64,000 nt of DNA. Origin: Pelagihabitans sp965238025. Lineage in GTDB: Bacteria > Bacteroidota > Bacteroidia > Flavobacteriales > Flavobacteriaceae. The notes below the pieces were generated by a model that worked only from the letters and a program-made list of their open reading frames with translations, made no database searches and was not told the origin of the DNA. This document shows, piece by piece, positions 35,830 through 44,153 of this stretch. Position numbers and translations under genes: made by a program. The stretch covers positions 868,001 to 932,000 of the forward strand of contig OZ250162.1 of NCBI GenBank assembly GCA_965238025.1, read 5' to 3'. Every line of letters starts with the position of its first letter. The stretch's first letter is position 1.

Positions 35830-36984
35830 CTACCCTATGGCTTGTTCCAAATCATCAATGAGGTCTTTTTCATCCTCTATACCCACACTTAGGCGAATTA
35901 AGGCATCTACAACCCCACTTTTTTCGCGCTCTTCTTTCGGTATGCTCGCATGCGTCATACTAGCTGGGTGTCCTGCCAGACTTTCGACTCCTCCCAAGGA
36001 TTCTGCTAGAGTAAACAGCTTTAGTTTTTCAACTATTTTAATGGCGTCATCATAACTCCCTCCCTTAGGGACGAAAGAAATCATTCCCCCAAAATCGTTC
36101 ATCTGACTTTTTGCGACCTCATGATTTGTATGGTCTTTGAAACCGGGCCAATATACTTTTTCAACACTTGGATGTTTCACCAAATATTGGGCGATTGCTT
36201 TTCCATTTTCACAATGGCGTTGCATACGAATATGCAGGGTTTTAATTCCCCTCAACACCAAAAAGCTATCCATTGGGCCACAAACCGCACCACTGGCATT
36301 CTGTATAAAATAAAGCTTATCGGCAAGGGCCTCATCCTTCACGACCAATGCGCCAACGACCACATCGCTATGCCCGCCCAAATATTTTGTAGCCGAATGC
36401 ATTACAATATCGGCGCCAAGATCAAGTGGTGTCTGTAAATAAGGTGTGGCAAAGGTGTTATCGACCGCCAGCAATATATTATGCTTTTTCGCGAGAACGG
36501 AAACCGTTTTAATATCAATAATGCTCATCATAGGGTTGGTCGGTGTCTCCACCCAAATGAGCTTGGTATTAGTCGTAATATGCTCGGCTATTTTTTCCGG
36601 GTCTCGCATTCCTATAAAGGTAAATCTGATGCCAAATTTTTCAAAAACCTTCTTGAACAATCGGTAGCTGCCACCATAAAGATCATTTGTAGAAATCACC
36701 TCATCGCCGGGCTTCAATAACTTCATTATAGCATCCATAGCCGCCAAGCCGCTAGCAAATGCCAAGCCGTAATTGCCATTTTCTATACTGGCCAAACTAT
36801 TCTCCAAAGCAGTGCGCGTTGGATTGGCAGATCGGGAATACTCATAGCCCTTATGGCCGCCAGGGGTTGACTGCGCATAGGTTGAGGTCTGATATATAGG
36901 GGGCATTACAGCGCCATAGGCGGCGTCCGGTTTTTGTCCTCCATGAATGGTCCTACTATTAAATTTTAACTTTTTATCGCTCAT
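35830..36984 (-). CDS. Cystathionine gamma-synthase-like PLP enzyme
   Basis: A 384-residue fold-type I PLP enzyme of the Cys/Met metabolism family. Signatures are PPIYQTSTYAQSTPGGHKGY, YSRSANPTR, FASGLAAMDAIMKLL, LYGGSYRLF, VETPTNPMM, and the PLP Lys in HSATKYLGGHSDVVVGA. Cystathionine gamma-synthase (metB) joins cysteine to an activated homoserine; gamma-lyase and O-acetylhomoserine sulfhydrylase share the motifs, so the exact reaction is uncertain, and I favour synthase or lyase on length. Its promoter has an exact -7 element inside a GATACA/TGTATC palindrome 19 bases upstream of the ATG. Confidence 0.92.
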   Translation of the reverse strand: MSDKKLKFNSRTIHGGQKPDAAYGAVMPPIYQTSTYAQSTPGGHKGYEYSRSANPTRTALENSLASIENGNYGLAFASGLAAMDAIMKLLKPGDEVISTNDLYGGSYRLFKKVFEKFGIRFTFIGMRDPEKIAEHITTNTKLIWVETPTNPMMSIIDIKTVSVLAKKHNILLAVDNTFATPYLQTPLDLGADIVMHSATKYLGGHSDVVVGALVVKDEALADKLYFIQNASGAVCGPMDSFLVLRGIKTLHIRMQRHCENGKAIAQYLVKHPSVEKVYWPGFKDHTNHEVAKSQMNDFGGMISFVPKGGSYDDAIKIVEKLKLFTLAESLGGVESLAGHPASMTHASIPKEEREKSGVVDALIRLSVGIEDEKDLIDDLEQAIG

Positions 36985-37002
36985 GATATATAATTAATGA
37001 TA

Positions 37003-37010
37003 CAAATGTA
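37003..37010 (-). promoter_or_regulatory. -7 element with surrounding palindrome
   Basis: TACATTTG on the minus strand, an exact TAnnTTTG match. It is embedded in GATACA / TGTATC arms (37000-37013) with a two-base centre, a possible repressor site for the cystathionine gamma-synthase gene. Confidence 0.5.
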
Positions 37011-37063
37011 TCGTTATCTTTACTAGTACACTACGGTTGCCCCGATTCCCAAAACCCTATTTT

Positions 37064-37828
37064 ATGAAATCCTTATTACCGTGCCTACTATTTTTTTTAT
37101 TGTTTATAGGTTGCTCCAACAAAGACAAACTTACTTTTGAGACCCTTCAAATTAGTAAAAAGGGGCGTTTACCTGATGGTAGGGAATGCAGTGATTGCCC
37201 TAAGGTTACCATTGCCATCCCCAAGGCTAATGAAAATTCGAAGGTTGCCAAAAGCATAAACACGGCCTTGAAAGAGGAAATCATTTCGGTATTACTTTTT
37301 GATGATGAGCTTACTGTAAATAATATGGAGGATGCGCTTACTTCGTTCAACAGTGGCTATCAGGAAATGAAAACCTTGTTCGCTGATGAATCCCCTGGAT
37401 GGGAAGCGAAAATAAAAGGTACTATTATCTTCGAAGATTCGTCCATATTGACCATTGCGTTAAATTCTTATGTATTTACCGGTGGTGCCCATGGGTATAC
37501 TTCTAAACGCTTTTTGAATTTTGACAAAACCAAAGGGACCGAATTAGAGAATTGGGAGCTTTTTAAAAGCACTAAGGAGTTCAAGCAGTTTGCTGAGGCG
37601 AAATTTCGTGAACAAGAGGCAATTCCCGAAAACGAATCGATCAACCATACGGGACTCATGTTCGAAGAGGACAGTTTTTATCTTCCAGAAAATATTGGGT
37701 TTACCAAAAATGGCGTGCAATTGCTCTACAACCCATATGAGGTTGCGTCCTATGCCGATGGTCCTATAACCCTGACCTTACCCTACAAATCGGTAAAACC
37801 TTTTTTAGTTTCCAAGACCAAATCCTAA
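37064..37828 (+). CDS. DUF4163/DUF3298 (RsiV-type) lipoprotein
   Basis: A 254-residue lipoprotein (MKSLLPCLLFFLLFIGCSNK, Cys near 17). The mature part matches DUF4163 followed by DUF3298: an N-terminal strand/helix region (KVTIAIPKANENSKVAKSIN), a central motif VFTGGAHGYTSKRFLNFD, and a C-terminal FYLPENIGFTKNGVQLLYN then ASYADGPITLTLPYKSVKPF. RsiV, the best-known relative, binds lysozyme, but most members have no known ligand. The ATG at 37064 was chosen because it leads straight into the signal; an upstream frame extension (37037) lacks this. The stop lies three bases from the convergent DinB gene. Confidence 0.87.
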   Translation: MKSLLPCLLFFLLFIGCSNKDKLTFETLQISKKGRLPDGRECSDCPKVTIAIPKANENSKVAKSINTALKEEIISVLLFDDELTVNNMEDALTSFNSGYQEMKTLFADESPGWEAKIKGTIIFEDSSILTIALNSYVFTGGAHGYTSKRFLNFDKTKGTELENWELFKSTKEFKQFAEAKFREQEAIPENESINHTGLMFEEDSFYLPENIGFTKNGVQLLYNPYEVASYADGPITLTLPYKSVKPFLVSKTKS

Positions 37829-37831
37829 CAG

Positions 37832-38293
37832 CTAGTGCATTAAGGCTTTTTGCAAAGACAAAATCACGCCCAAATGTATCCCCTCGTGATACATATTGAA
37901 AGCTATGGCGTCATCAATATGTTTTAAGGTAATCTTGGCGCTTGTTTCGTATTCCTTGTAATTGGCAAATAGTCCTTTTTCATAATCTTCCTGCGCCCAT
38001 TCAACCGTTGAAAACAAAAACCCTTTGATCATATCAATCTCTTCATCCGTAGCGGTACCATCCGGTACGGTTCCCTTTTTGAACTTGTCAATTATTTCTA
38101 GGGGAATCTTTACCGCTGCCCCGCCTAGCTTGTAGAACAATATTTGTTGGGTTGCCACAACATGGGCAATGTTCCACCAAATATTATTGCGATAGCCTTC
38201 AGGAATCAATAGCAACTGTTCTTTCGGCGTATGCTTTAAAATACTGTAGAAGAATTTTCGACCTTGAAGGGTCATCTCTAAGACATTTTTCAT
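37832..38293 (-). CDS. DinB-family protein
   Basis: A 153-residue cytosolic four-helix protein of the DinB superfamily. Candidate metal-binding His are in WNIAHVVATQ (near residue 48), the KHIDDAIAFNMYHEGIHLGV stretch (two His near 132-140). The opening MTLQGRKFFYSILKHTPKEQL is typical of these proteins. Members bind Ni or Zn and can transfer thiols such as bacillithiol or mycothiol; the thiol partner in flavobacteria is not settled. It is divergent from an ArsR-type regulator with 75 bases between starts, and the operator there may control both. Confidence 0.88.
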   Translation of the reverse strand: MKNVLEMTLQGRKFFYSILKHTPKEQLLLIPEGYRNNIWWNIAHVVATQQILFYKLGGAAVKIPLEIIDKFKKGTVPDGTATDEEIDMIKGFLFSTVEWAQEDYEKGLFANYKEYETSAKITLKHIDDAIAFNMYHEGIHLGVILSLQKALMH

Positions 38294-38320
38294 AAAAATT
38301 AAAATTAGCTTAAATCAATA

Positions 38321-38344
38321 ACATATCTAATATTCTAGATATGT
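38321..38344. promoter_or_regulatory. Operator for the ArsR-type regulator
   Basis: A perfect 9-bp inverted repeat, ACATATCTA and TAGATATGT, separated by six bases. It lies between the divergent DinB and ArsR-like genes, 13 bases upstream of the -7 element at 38357, where a bound repressor would cover the -33 region. Confidence 0.65.
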
Positions 38345-38356
38345 AAATATTTTAAT

Positions 38357-38364
38357 TATATTTG
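38357..38364 (+). promoter_or_regulatory. -7 element for the ArsR-type regulator
   Basis: TATATTTG, an exact match, four bases before the GTG start at 38369; the transcript would be nearly leaderless. Confidence 0.5.
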
Positions 38365-38368
38365 TGTT

Positions 38369-38671
38369 GTGAAGATAGTTGAAATTAGTAAAGTATTGTC
38401 TAACCGAACTAGGGTAAACATTCTAAAATGGTTAAAAGATCCGGAAGTGAATTTTCCACCGCATAAGGATATTGACCACTTTAATGATGGTGTTTGTGTG
38501 GGCTATATTCAAGATAAAGCCGGATTGTCACAATCTACGATTTCAACCTACCTGACCTCAATGCAAAATGCAGGCTTGATCAGCCCTACCCGTCATGGCA
38601 AATGGACCTACTATAAAAGAAACGAATCGGTACTAAGGGAGTATGTTGAGGAGCTGCAAAAGGCATTGTAA
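38369..38671 (+). CDS. ArsR-type winged-helix regulator
   Basis: A 100-residue DNA-binding protein with a winged-helix fold. Helices and recognition helix are seen in KVLSNRTRVNILKWLKD, VGYIQDKAGLSQSTISTYL and MQNAGLISPTRHGKWTYYKR. No Cys pair typical of metal-sensing ArsR members is present; a single Cys sits at DGVCVGYI, so a non-metal signal is likely. The start is GTG at 38369, the only start fitting the fold. It sits beside a perfect inverted-repeat operator, so autoregulation is likely. A racemase gene follows 52 bases later on the same strand. Confidence 0.85.
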   Translation: MKIVEISKVLSNRTRVNILKWLKDPEVNFPPHKDIDHFNDGVCVGYIQDKAGLSQSTISTYLTSMQNAGLISPTRHGKWTYYKRNESVLREYVEELQKAL

Positions 38672-38723
38672 TTTTTTTTTAAACCAAACAAATCGATATT
38701 TAGCGATATATAAATATAAAAGA

Positions 38724-39416
38724 ATGAGAACAATAGGGTTAATTGGAGGAATGAGCTGGGAATCTTCAAAAATATATTATGAGCAAATCAATGAAATGAT
38801 AAAAGAACGCCTTGGAGGTTCCCATTCGGCCAAGCTTATCATGACCTCGATCGACTTTGCCGAAATCGAGCAACTTTCTTTTGAGGGAAATTGGAACAAA
38901 ATTGGTGATATGATGGCCAACGAAGCGATAAAGTTAGAAAAAGCCGGAGCCGATATGGTTTTGCTTTGTACCAATACCATGCATCTTGTAAGTGATCGTA
39001 TTACCGCTTCGGTAGCCCTTCCCTTTTTGCATATAGCCAAGGCAACGGGTGAAGCTGTAAAGGCAAAGGGATTAAGGAAAGTTGCTTTGCTAGGGACTAA
39101 ATTCACCATGGAAAAAGACTTTTATACCAAGATTCTAGCGGAACAATATGGTTTGGAAGTTATGGTCCCGACGGTTGAAGAAAGGGAAATTGTTCATGAC
39201 ATTATTTATCAGGAGTTGGTTCTTGGGAAGTTTACTGAAACCTCAAAACAACGTTATCTTACCATCATAAGGCAACTCGAACTACGAGGTGCTGAGGGGG
39301 TTATTTTTGGTTGTACAGAAATACCTTTATTGGTGGCTGATTCGGATGTAACCATTCCGACCTTCAATACGACCGAGATTCATTCCCGAAAAGCGGTAGA
39401 TTTTTCATTGAACTAA
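38724..39416 (+). CDS. Aspartate/glutamate racemase-family protein
   Basis: A 230-residue cytosolic enzyme of the Asp/Glu racemase family, which inverts the alpha-carbon with two Cys. Opening motif TIGLIGGMSWESSKIYYEQI; first catalytic Cys in MVLLCTNTMHLV; second in VIFGCTEIPLLV. Aspartate racemase-like members share the opening GGMSWESS, so D-aspartate formation is the best guess, with low certainty on substrate. It follows the ArsR-type gene on the same strand and may be its regulated target. The ATG at 38724 is the first that leads into the fold. Confidence 0.92.
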   Translation: MRTIGLIGGMSWESSKIYYEQINEMIKERLGGSHSAKLIMTSIDFAEIEQLSFEGNWNKIGDMMANEAIKLEKAGADMVLLCTNTMHLVSDRITASVALPFLHIAKATGEAVKAKGLRKVALLGTKFTMEKDFYTKILAEQYGLEVMVPTVEEREIVHDIIYQELVLGKFTETSKQRYLTIIRQLELRGAEGVIFGCTEIPLLVADSDVTIPTFNTTEIHSRKAVDFSLN

Positions 39417-39486
39417 AGATTTTATCGGACGGCTATTGTTTGGTTGGAATTTAATTTCTTTGTATTCATCTTTAAATACATTTAAA

Positions 39487-39828
39487 GTGACCAAAATCAA
39501 TTTCAGTAACAAAACATTTTCGCTCATTGAAAATTCTGAGAACGGCAGCGTAAATTCAGATGCCATTTTCAGATTCAAACAAGAGGGCAATATGGTTACG
39601 GCAGATTATTCCGGTGTCGGTATCAGATATGGCAAAATTATCGCGCTTTTGGAAAATAATAGGCTCCATATGCGCTATCAATGTATAACCGATTCTGATG
39701 AACTAAAAGCTGGGAAGGCCATTGCCAAAATCAGTGTAACCCGTAAAAACAAAATCAGACTAAACCTCAATTGGGAATGGCTGGGCGAAGCTCAACAAAA
39801 AGGGACATCGGAATATTTAGAAAATTAA
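39487..39828 (+). CDS. Uncharacterised 113-residue flavobacterial protein
   Basis: Small cytosolic protein with a GTG start at 39487 (an upstream in-frame TTG at 39436 is less likely). The sequence begins TKINFSNKTFSLIENSENG and has beta-rich repeats (MVTADYSGVGIRYGKIIALL, LHMRYQCITDSDELKAGKA, KIRLNLNWEWLGEAQQKGT). I recognise it as a family common in Bacteroidota that is often given the misleading name N-acetylglutamate synthase; no acetyltransferase motif is visible. Its function is unknown. It sits between the racemase gene and an ArsC-like gene on the same strand, with 41 bases to the next start. Confidence 0.75.
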   Translation: MTKINFSNKTFSLIENSENGSVNSDAIFRFKQEGNMVTADYSGVGIRYGKIIALLENNRLHMRYQCITDSDELKAGKAIAKISVTRKNKIRLNLNWEWLGEAQQKGTSEYLEN

Positions 39829-39869
39829 ACTCCAATTCAACCAAAGGAACTGATGAAAATAAAAGTAAT

Positions 39870-40223
39870 ATGAGAAAAATCTACCACCTAAGTACTTGCG
39901 ATACCTGCCAGCGTATTATAAAAGAATTGCAACCTCTAACCGGTTTTCAATTTCAGGATATCAAAACCGAGGCCATTACTTCGGGTCAGCTGGAACAAAT
40001 GCACGAGCTTTCCGGAAGCTATGAAGCCTTATTCAGTAGAAGGGCGCGCTTGTTTCGTCAACAAGGTCTAAATGAAAAAAAACTTTCCGAAGCCGACTAC
40101 AAAAACCTGATTTTGGAGCATTACACTTTTTTAAAACGCCCCGTGATTTTTGTTGATGATCAACTATTTATCGGAAACAGTAAAAAGGTGGTCGAGGCCG
40201 CCAAAGCGGCCCTACATCCTTGA
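39870..40223 (+). CDS. ArsC/Spx-family thioredoxin-fold protein
   Basis: A 117-residue protein with the ArsC/Spx fold: YHLSTCDTCQRIIKEL carries a CxxC-type pair near residues 10-13, with the later RRARLFRQQGLN and FLKRPVIFVDDQLFIGNSKK motifs. ArsC enzymes reduce arsenate, while Spx/MgsR members bind RNA polymerase; the CxxC is closer to the latter but an arsenate role cannot be excluded. It overlaps the next gene by four bases (TTGA), so translation is coupled. Nearby no arsenite pump or metal-binding ArsR is seen, which argues against an arsenic operon. Confidence 0.87.
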   Translation: MRKIYHLSTCDTCQRIIKELQPLTGFQFQDIKTEAITSGQLEQMHELSGSYEALFSRRARLFRQQGLNEKKLSEADYKNLILEHYTFLKRPVIFVDDQLFIGNSKKVVEAAKAALHP

Positions 40224-41122
40224 GCAAACGCAGCCTAGCCATATTAGCTGCCATCGGGGCGACCTCAATTTATGGTCTCAGCCATACCATTGCCAAAGGG
40301 GTAATGCCTAACTATGTACAACCCTTTGGGTTTATCATGCTTCGGGTCATTGGAGCCGCCATCCTCTTCTGGCTGATTTCTCTTTTTTTTGGCCCCAATG
40401 AAAAAATCTCCAGGAAAGACTACCTGCGCATAGTGCTTTGTGCCATTTTCGGAATGGGCATTAACATGCTGGCCTATTTTAAGGGGTTGGCACTCTCAAC
40501 TCCAATTAATAGTGCGGTTTTGATAACTATCACACCGATTATCGTTTTGATTCTTTCCGCCATACTTATCAAAGAAAAAATCATTCCCCGAAAAATCGTT
40601 GGTATCGTTATTGGTCTTGCAGGCGCCTTAGGTTTGATTGTATTCGGAAGTGAAATACGCCAAGATGCTCCGAACATACCGCTGGGTAATTTTTACATTT
40701 TACTGAATGCCATCTTCTATGCTACTTATTTGATATTGGCAAAAACGCTAATCGAAAAATACCGCCCCTTTACCTTTATGAAATGGTTGTTTTCCTTAGG
40801 TATATTGATTTGCCTTCCTTTTGGCTACAGCGAATTGATAGCAATAAAATGGGCAGCCCTACCTTTTGAGGCCCTGTGGAAAATTGTTTTTGTCGTTGTT
40901 GGCACTACCTTCTGCACCTATTTGTTCAACATTTTTGCCCTTACACAATTAAAGGCTTCCACTGTGAGTGCCTTTATCTATGTACAACCGCTTATCGGTA
41001 TCCTTTATGCGGTAGCTACCGGACAGGACAACCTAACTACCGTGAAAATTTTGGCGGCTTGTTTAGTCCTATTAGGCGTTTATTTGGCAAGTAGGAGGCC
41101 TAAAGTTCAGAAGGAGGTTTGA
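40220..41122 (+). CDS. EamA-family DMT transporter
   Basis: A 300-residue inner-membrane protein with ten hydrophobic helices in two EamA repeats (first beginning LAILAAIGATSIYGLSHTI; second beginning IPLGNFYILLNAIFYATYL). The family usually exports amino acids, purines or other metabolites. The start is TTG at 40220, overlapping the ArsC-like stop, and no ATG nearby would preserve the first helix. The C-terminal ASRRPKVQKEV is cytosolic. Possible co-transcription with the ArsC-like gene and the racemase suggests handling of a small metabolite, but that is speculative. Confidence 0.92.
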   Translation: MSKRSLAILAAIGATSIYGLSHTIAKGVMPNYVQPFGFIMLRVIGAAILFWLISLFFGPNEKISRKDYLRIVLCAIFGMGINMLAYFKGLALSTPINSAVLITITPIIVLILSAILIKEKIIPRKIVGIVIGLAGALGLIVFGSEIRQDAPNIPLGNFYILLNAIFYATYLILAKTLIEKYRPFTFMKWLFSLGILICLPFGYSELIAIKWAALPFEALWKIVFVVVGTTFCTYLFNIFALTQLKASTVSAFIYVQPLIGILYAVATGQDNLTTVKILAACLVLLGVYLASRRPKVQKEV

Positions 41123-41136
41123 GCTCGGGGTACCGG

Positions 41137-42981
41137 TCAAATTTGTGCAACAAATTCTAAAAAGACGTTCTTATGACGTTCCAAATTCATATCTGGGGAA
41201 AGCGCTACACGAGCAATATAATCCTTATCACCTTCCTTGGTAGTTCCCTGGGTTGATGTTGCGGGTATGGTCCAATAACATCCCTTTAACTGCCCATAGC
41301 TTACACAGTATTTACTTTCTTCGGGAATTTCCGTAATCATCAAATGAATCAATTTGTGGTTCAGCGCGCGCTTATAGGCCTCTTTTTCTTCATGAGTAGT
41401 TCCTTTGGTGGGAAGGTCTAATGAAAATACGGATGGGGTAAAGCCTTGATCTGCCAACGTGGTTGGTACAAAATTGATTTTCGCCTCCGGTAAAGTATCC
41501 TTAATGAAGCTGACAAATTCGCGGGTATTCTGATATGCATCATGAATCCGTTGGTTCATTGAAGGCATCTGTTCGGCTAATATTTCATATTGAAGGCCCG
41601 TTGCCTCATTATCACAAAGATCAAGGTGAAGTTCTATTTTTTCCATCAAGGCCTCGGTCTTTTTATTTCCTACACAGTAGCCGGCCGTACATTGTCCGCC
41701 ACTCGGAAATTTAGAGCCACTGGCATAGGAGATGGCCCTCATGGTAGAGAGTATTTCACCGTCCCCTAAAAAGTGTACGTTAGGGCAAAAGGTCTGATCT
41801 AAAATAAACACCGGATCACTAGCGATTTTCCCGCTTGGCGTTTTACGAACGGCGCTCAAAGTCTCCTTTAATTGTACAAGATCCGGAACCTCAACCCTAG
41901 GATTTGTTGGGATTTCGGCGATGATATAAGGAACGGCATCCTCAGCAGCAATTTTATTTAGAACGGTATCAATACTTTGTACCATATCATGGTCCCCATC
42001 CACCGGTAGATCAACCACTTCTACATTTGCGATACAGGCCGCAACACGTCGTGCCTGGTCATTGGTTCCGCCATAGCAATTTGGGGGCACTATGAATTTT
42101 ATGGCCTTTCCTTTATGGTTTTCCTGCGCATCGTGAATCAATCCCATCATAATCGCATATTGCACCGATAGTCCACTAGAGCCAACCAAGGCCTTTGTTG
42201 GGGCTCCGGAAATGGTCGCAATAGATTCCAAAACCTGTTCTTTGTTTTTGGCCGCTGTACTTTCTTGACTCGCACCAGATTGCCCTGCGAGTAGCTGCAG
42301 GGCCGTAAGGCAACTTGCTGGCGTCATGGCAATGGTCTCCCTTCTTCGTACATGCTGAATTTCTGAAATATAGTCCTCATTGTGGTCGCCATTCACTATC
42401 AAAACACTTCCCAAATGCGGATGTGTATGAATCAAAAAATCAATCCCGTTGGCAAGGGCAGCCTTGGGGTGCGAATCAAAAATAACTTCTTCCGAAATGA
42501 AAATGGTGCTACCATCGAACTCAGGAATAACGGATACATTCCCCACTTGTTTTAATTCGAATTGATACCCGTATACCTGTTTGATCAGCTCCGCATTAAA
42601 AAACTGAGGCGGCTCCCCCTTATACACGATTTGGGTGTTTTTATGTGCCAATACGTTTTTTCTTAGCACTGCCAAAATCGGGGTTACCTTAGACGAAAAA
42701 CTGATGACGTTGTCTGCCTTTAACCGGTATAGGTTAGCAACCGCCCATTCCAATACACAAGATAAAGGATGTCCTAAGCGAACATAGTCGTAGGCTGTGG
42801 GCAATGCATTAAGCGCCGCTTTTGTAGCGCTATTAGCCTTGAATAAATCTTCAAATTGCGCTATAAATTGTGTTTTGGCCAATTCTTCATTATAAATATC
42901 CAGCCGATGTGTGGTAAGGCTTAGCCAATCGGCGGGCATATTTTTTAGTACTTCTTTTATAAAATTCAGCTTTTTCGTCAT
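41137..42981 (-). CDS. Long Cys/Met-metabolism-family PLP enzyme
   Basis: A 614-residue protein. The C-terminal part (~260-600) carries Cys/Met-metabolism PLP motifs in family order: LVGSSGLSVQYAIMMG, CYGGTNDQARR, IAEIPTNPRVEV, LDQTFCPNVHF, and the probable PLP Lys near residue 424 in SGSKFPSGGQCTAGYCVG. These align one by one with the cystathionine gamma-synthase-like gene at 35830-36984. The ~260-residue N-terminal half is extra; it has GIDFLIHTHPHLGSVLIVNG and no motif I recognise. Fungal cystathionine gamma-synthases are also long, but similarity to them was not tested. The substrate is unknown. Confidence 0.82.
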   Translation of the reverse strand: MTKKLNFIKEVLKNMPADWLSLTTHRLDIYNEELAKTQFIAQFEDLFKANSATKAALNALPTAYDYVRLGHPLSCVLEWAVANLYRLKADNVISFSSKVTPILAVLRKNVLAHKNTQIVYKGEPPQFFNAELIKQVYGYQFELKQVGNVSVIPEFDGSTIFISEEVIFDSHPKAALANGIDFLIHTHPHLGSVLIVNGDHNEDYISEIQHVRRRETIAMTPASCLTALQLLAGQSGASQESTAAKNKEQVLESIATISGAPTKALVGSSGLSVQYAIMMGLIHDAQENHKGKAIKFIVPPNCYGGTNDQARRVAACIANVEVVDLPVDGDHDMVQSIDTVLNKIAAEDAVPYIIAEIPTNPRVEVPDLVQLKETLSAVRKTPSGKIASDPVFILDQTFCPNVHFLGDGEILSTMRAISYASGSKFPSGGQCTAGYCVGNKKTEALMEKIELHLDLCDNEATGLQYEILAEQMPSMNQRIHDAYQNTREFVSFIKDTLPEAKINFVPTTLADQGFTPSVFSLDLPTKGTTHEEKEAYKRALNHKLIHLMITEIPEESKYCVSYGQLKGCYWTIPATSTQGTTKEGDKDYIARVALSPDMNLERHKNVFLEFVAQI

Positions 42982-42999
42982 CTATCAATTTAATTGGTG

Positions 43000-43215
43000 T
43001 TAAGAATTTAGAAAGTCCTTTTTGTTATGGTATCTATAAATCTTAACAATTAATCCAATCAGTGACAAATAAAATAGTATCCTTACAGTTCCTGCAATTA
43101 ATCCATAAGTGAAGGAATCAATATTCAAAGAAATAATGAATGTAATAGCCAACCTTAAAACTGTCATAAGAACAGAAAAAAATATTATAGCGTAAACGAA
43201 ATATTTTGCTTTCAT
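43000..43215 (-). CDS. Small two-helix membrane protein
   Basis: A 71-residue protein with two hydrophobic segments (YFVYAIIFFSVLMTVLRLAI and LIAGTVRILFYLSLIGLIVK) and a basic C-terminus (YRYHNKKDFLNS). No family recognised. It lies in a noticeably AT-rich stretch with the next gene, downstream on the same strand by 48 bases from a lipoprotein gene. It could be a small membrane protein of the accessory island; a chance frame is less likely given its helix pattern. Confidence 0.6.
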   Translation of the reverse strand: MKAKYFVYAIIFFSVLMTVLRLAITFIISLNIDSFTYGLIAGTVRILFYLSLIGLIVKIYRYHNKKDFLNS

Positions 43216-43263
43216 TAATCAATTTTGTTAATATCCAATTGTAGCTAACGTGTTTGTGTATGG

Positions 43264-43974
43264 TTAGTTGCGTGGGTAAGTGACTAATTTAGCAAAAGAA
43301 AACGAACCAGAGGAAATTCCTTTGGAATTTCCAAGTAGACAAGAACCTAGCAATTGATTATACACGTTGTTATAGGCTGGCTTCTTTTCGTCAATATCAA
43401 AGATGTTGGGATTAAATTCCAAAAAATTCATTTTAGAATCAAACACACAATTTATCGTGTCATTGATTTTTTTATCATTTAATTCAGCTTCTAAATAATG
43501 TTTGACAACTAGAAACTTCTGTTCCGATTTTGAAGATTTAAAATCTATTTCCGTTTTTTTAAGCTCGTCTTGATATTCTATAATATTAGTTTTTATAGTA
43601 TTGATTTGTTTTTTTGCTTTTCTTATTTCAAATTTGGAACTATCAATGACTTTCGAATAATGAGCAGCTGAATCACTTTCAATTTTCTCTTTAATTGATT
43701 GATTGTAAATTGAAATATTCTCTTCCAATAAGCTTATAATTCTGCGACTATCTGAAATCACCGAATTTAAATCCGCAACAATTAATTCTTGAAAATATTC
43801 ATCTCCAACATTATATTTTTTTAAAATATCTACGTTAGAAATTTTCAGAGTGATATTTTTTTTAGCAGCATTATTCTTATAAGAATCAATAATTGCTCCC
43901 TTGAATTCCGATTCTTTACAAGAACTCAATATGAGAATAAGTAAAATTGATTTTAAGATTATTATCTTTTTCAT
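43264..43974 (-). CDS. AT-rich coiled-coil lipoprotein
   Basis: A 236-residue lipoprotein (MKKIIILKSILLILILSSCKES, Cys near 19). The centre, roughly residues 75-145, is strongly helical with heptad-like charged repeats (KIESDSAAHYSKVIDSSKFE, IRKAKKQINTIKTNIIEYQD), a probable coiled coil. The C-terminal part (INDTINCVFDSKMNFLEFNP) is mixed. No named family recognised. The base composition is richer in A and T than the flanking genes, which may mean horizontal transfer. Followed by the 71-residue membrane protein. Confidence 0.7.
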   Translation of the reverse strand: MKKIIILKSILLILILSSCKESEFKGAIIDSYKNNAAKKNITLKISNVDILKKYNVGDEYFQELIVADLNSVISDSRRIISLLEENISIYNQSIKEKIESDSAAHYSKVIDSSKFEIRKAKKQINTIKTNIIEYQDELKKTEIDFKSSKSEQKFLVVKHYLEAELNDKKINDTINCVFDSKMNFLEFNPNIFDIDEKKPAYNNVYNQLLGSCLLGNSKGISSGSFSFAKLVTYPRN

Positions 43975-44153
43975 CTTTTGTTGAAAGCTTGTTTATATAG
44001 GCGTAAAATACAGTTTTATACGGCCCTATTGAAGTAAAATCGATGAATTTGATCATCGTTTATTTAAACGCAACTATTTTAAGTTTCTTCCCATCAAGCG
44101 TTCCCTACAAGGCACCACTTTTTATTATGCGCGCATAACAGTTTAAAAATCAG

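Noticed and set aside
39870..41122. An arsenic-resistance operon
   Set aside because: The ArsC-like protein has a CxxC closer to Spx, the ArsR-type regulator has no metal-binding Cys pair, and no arsenite pump is present.
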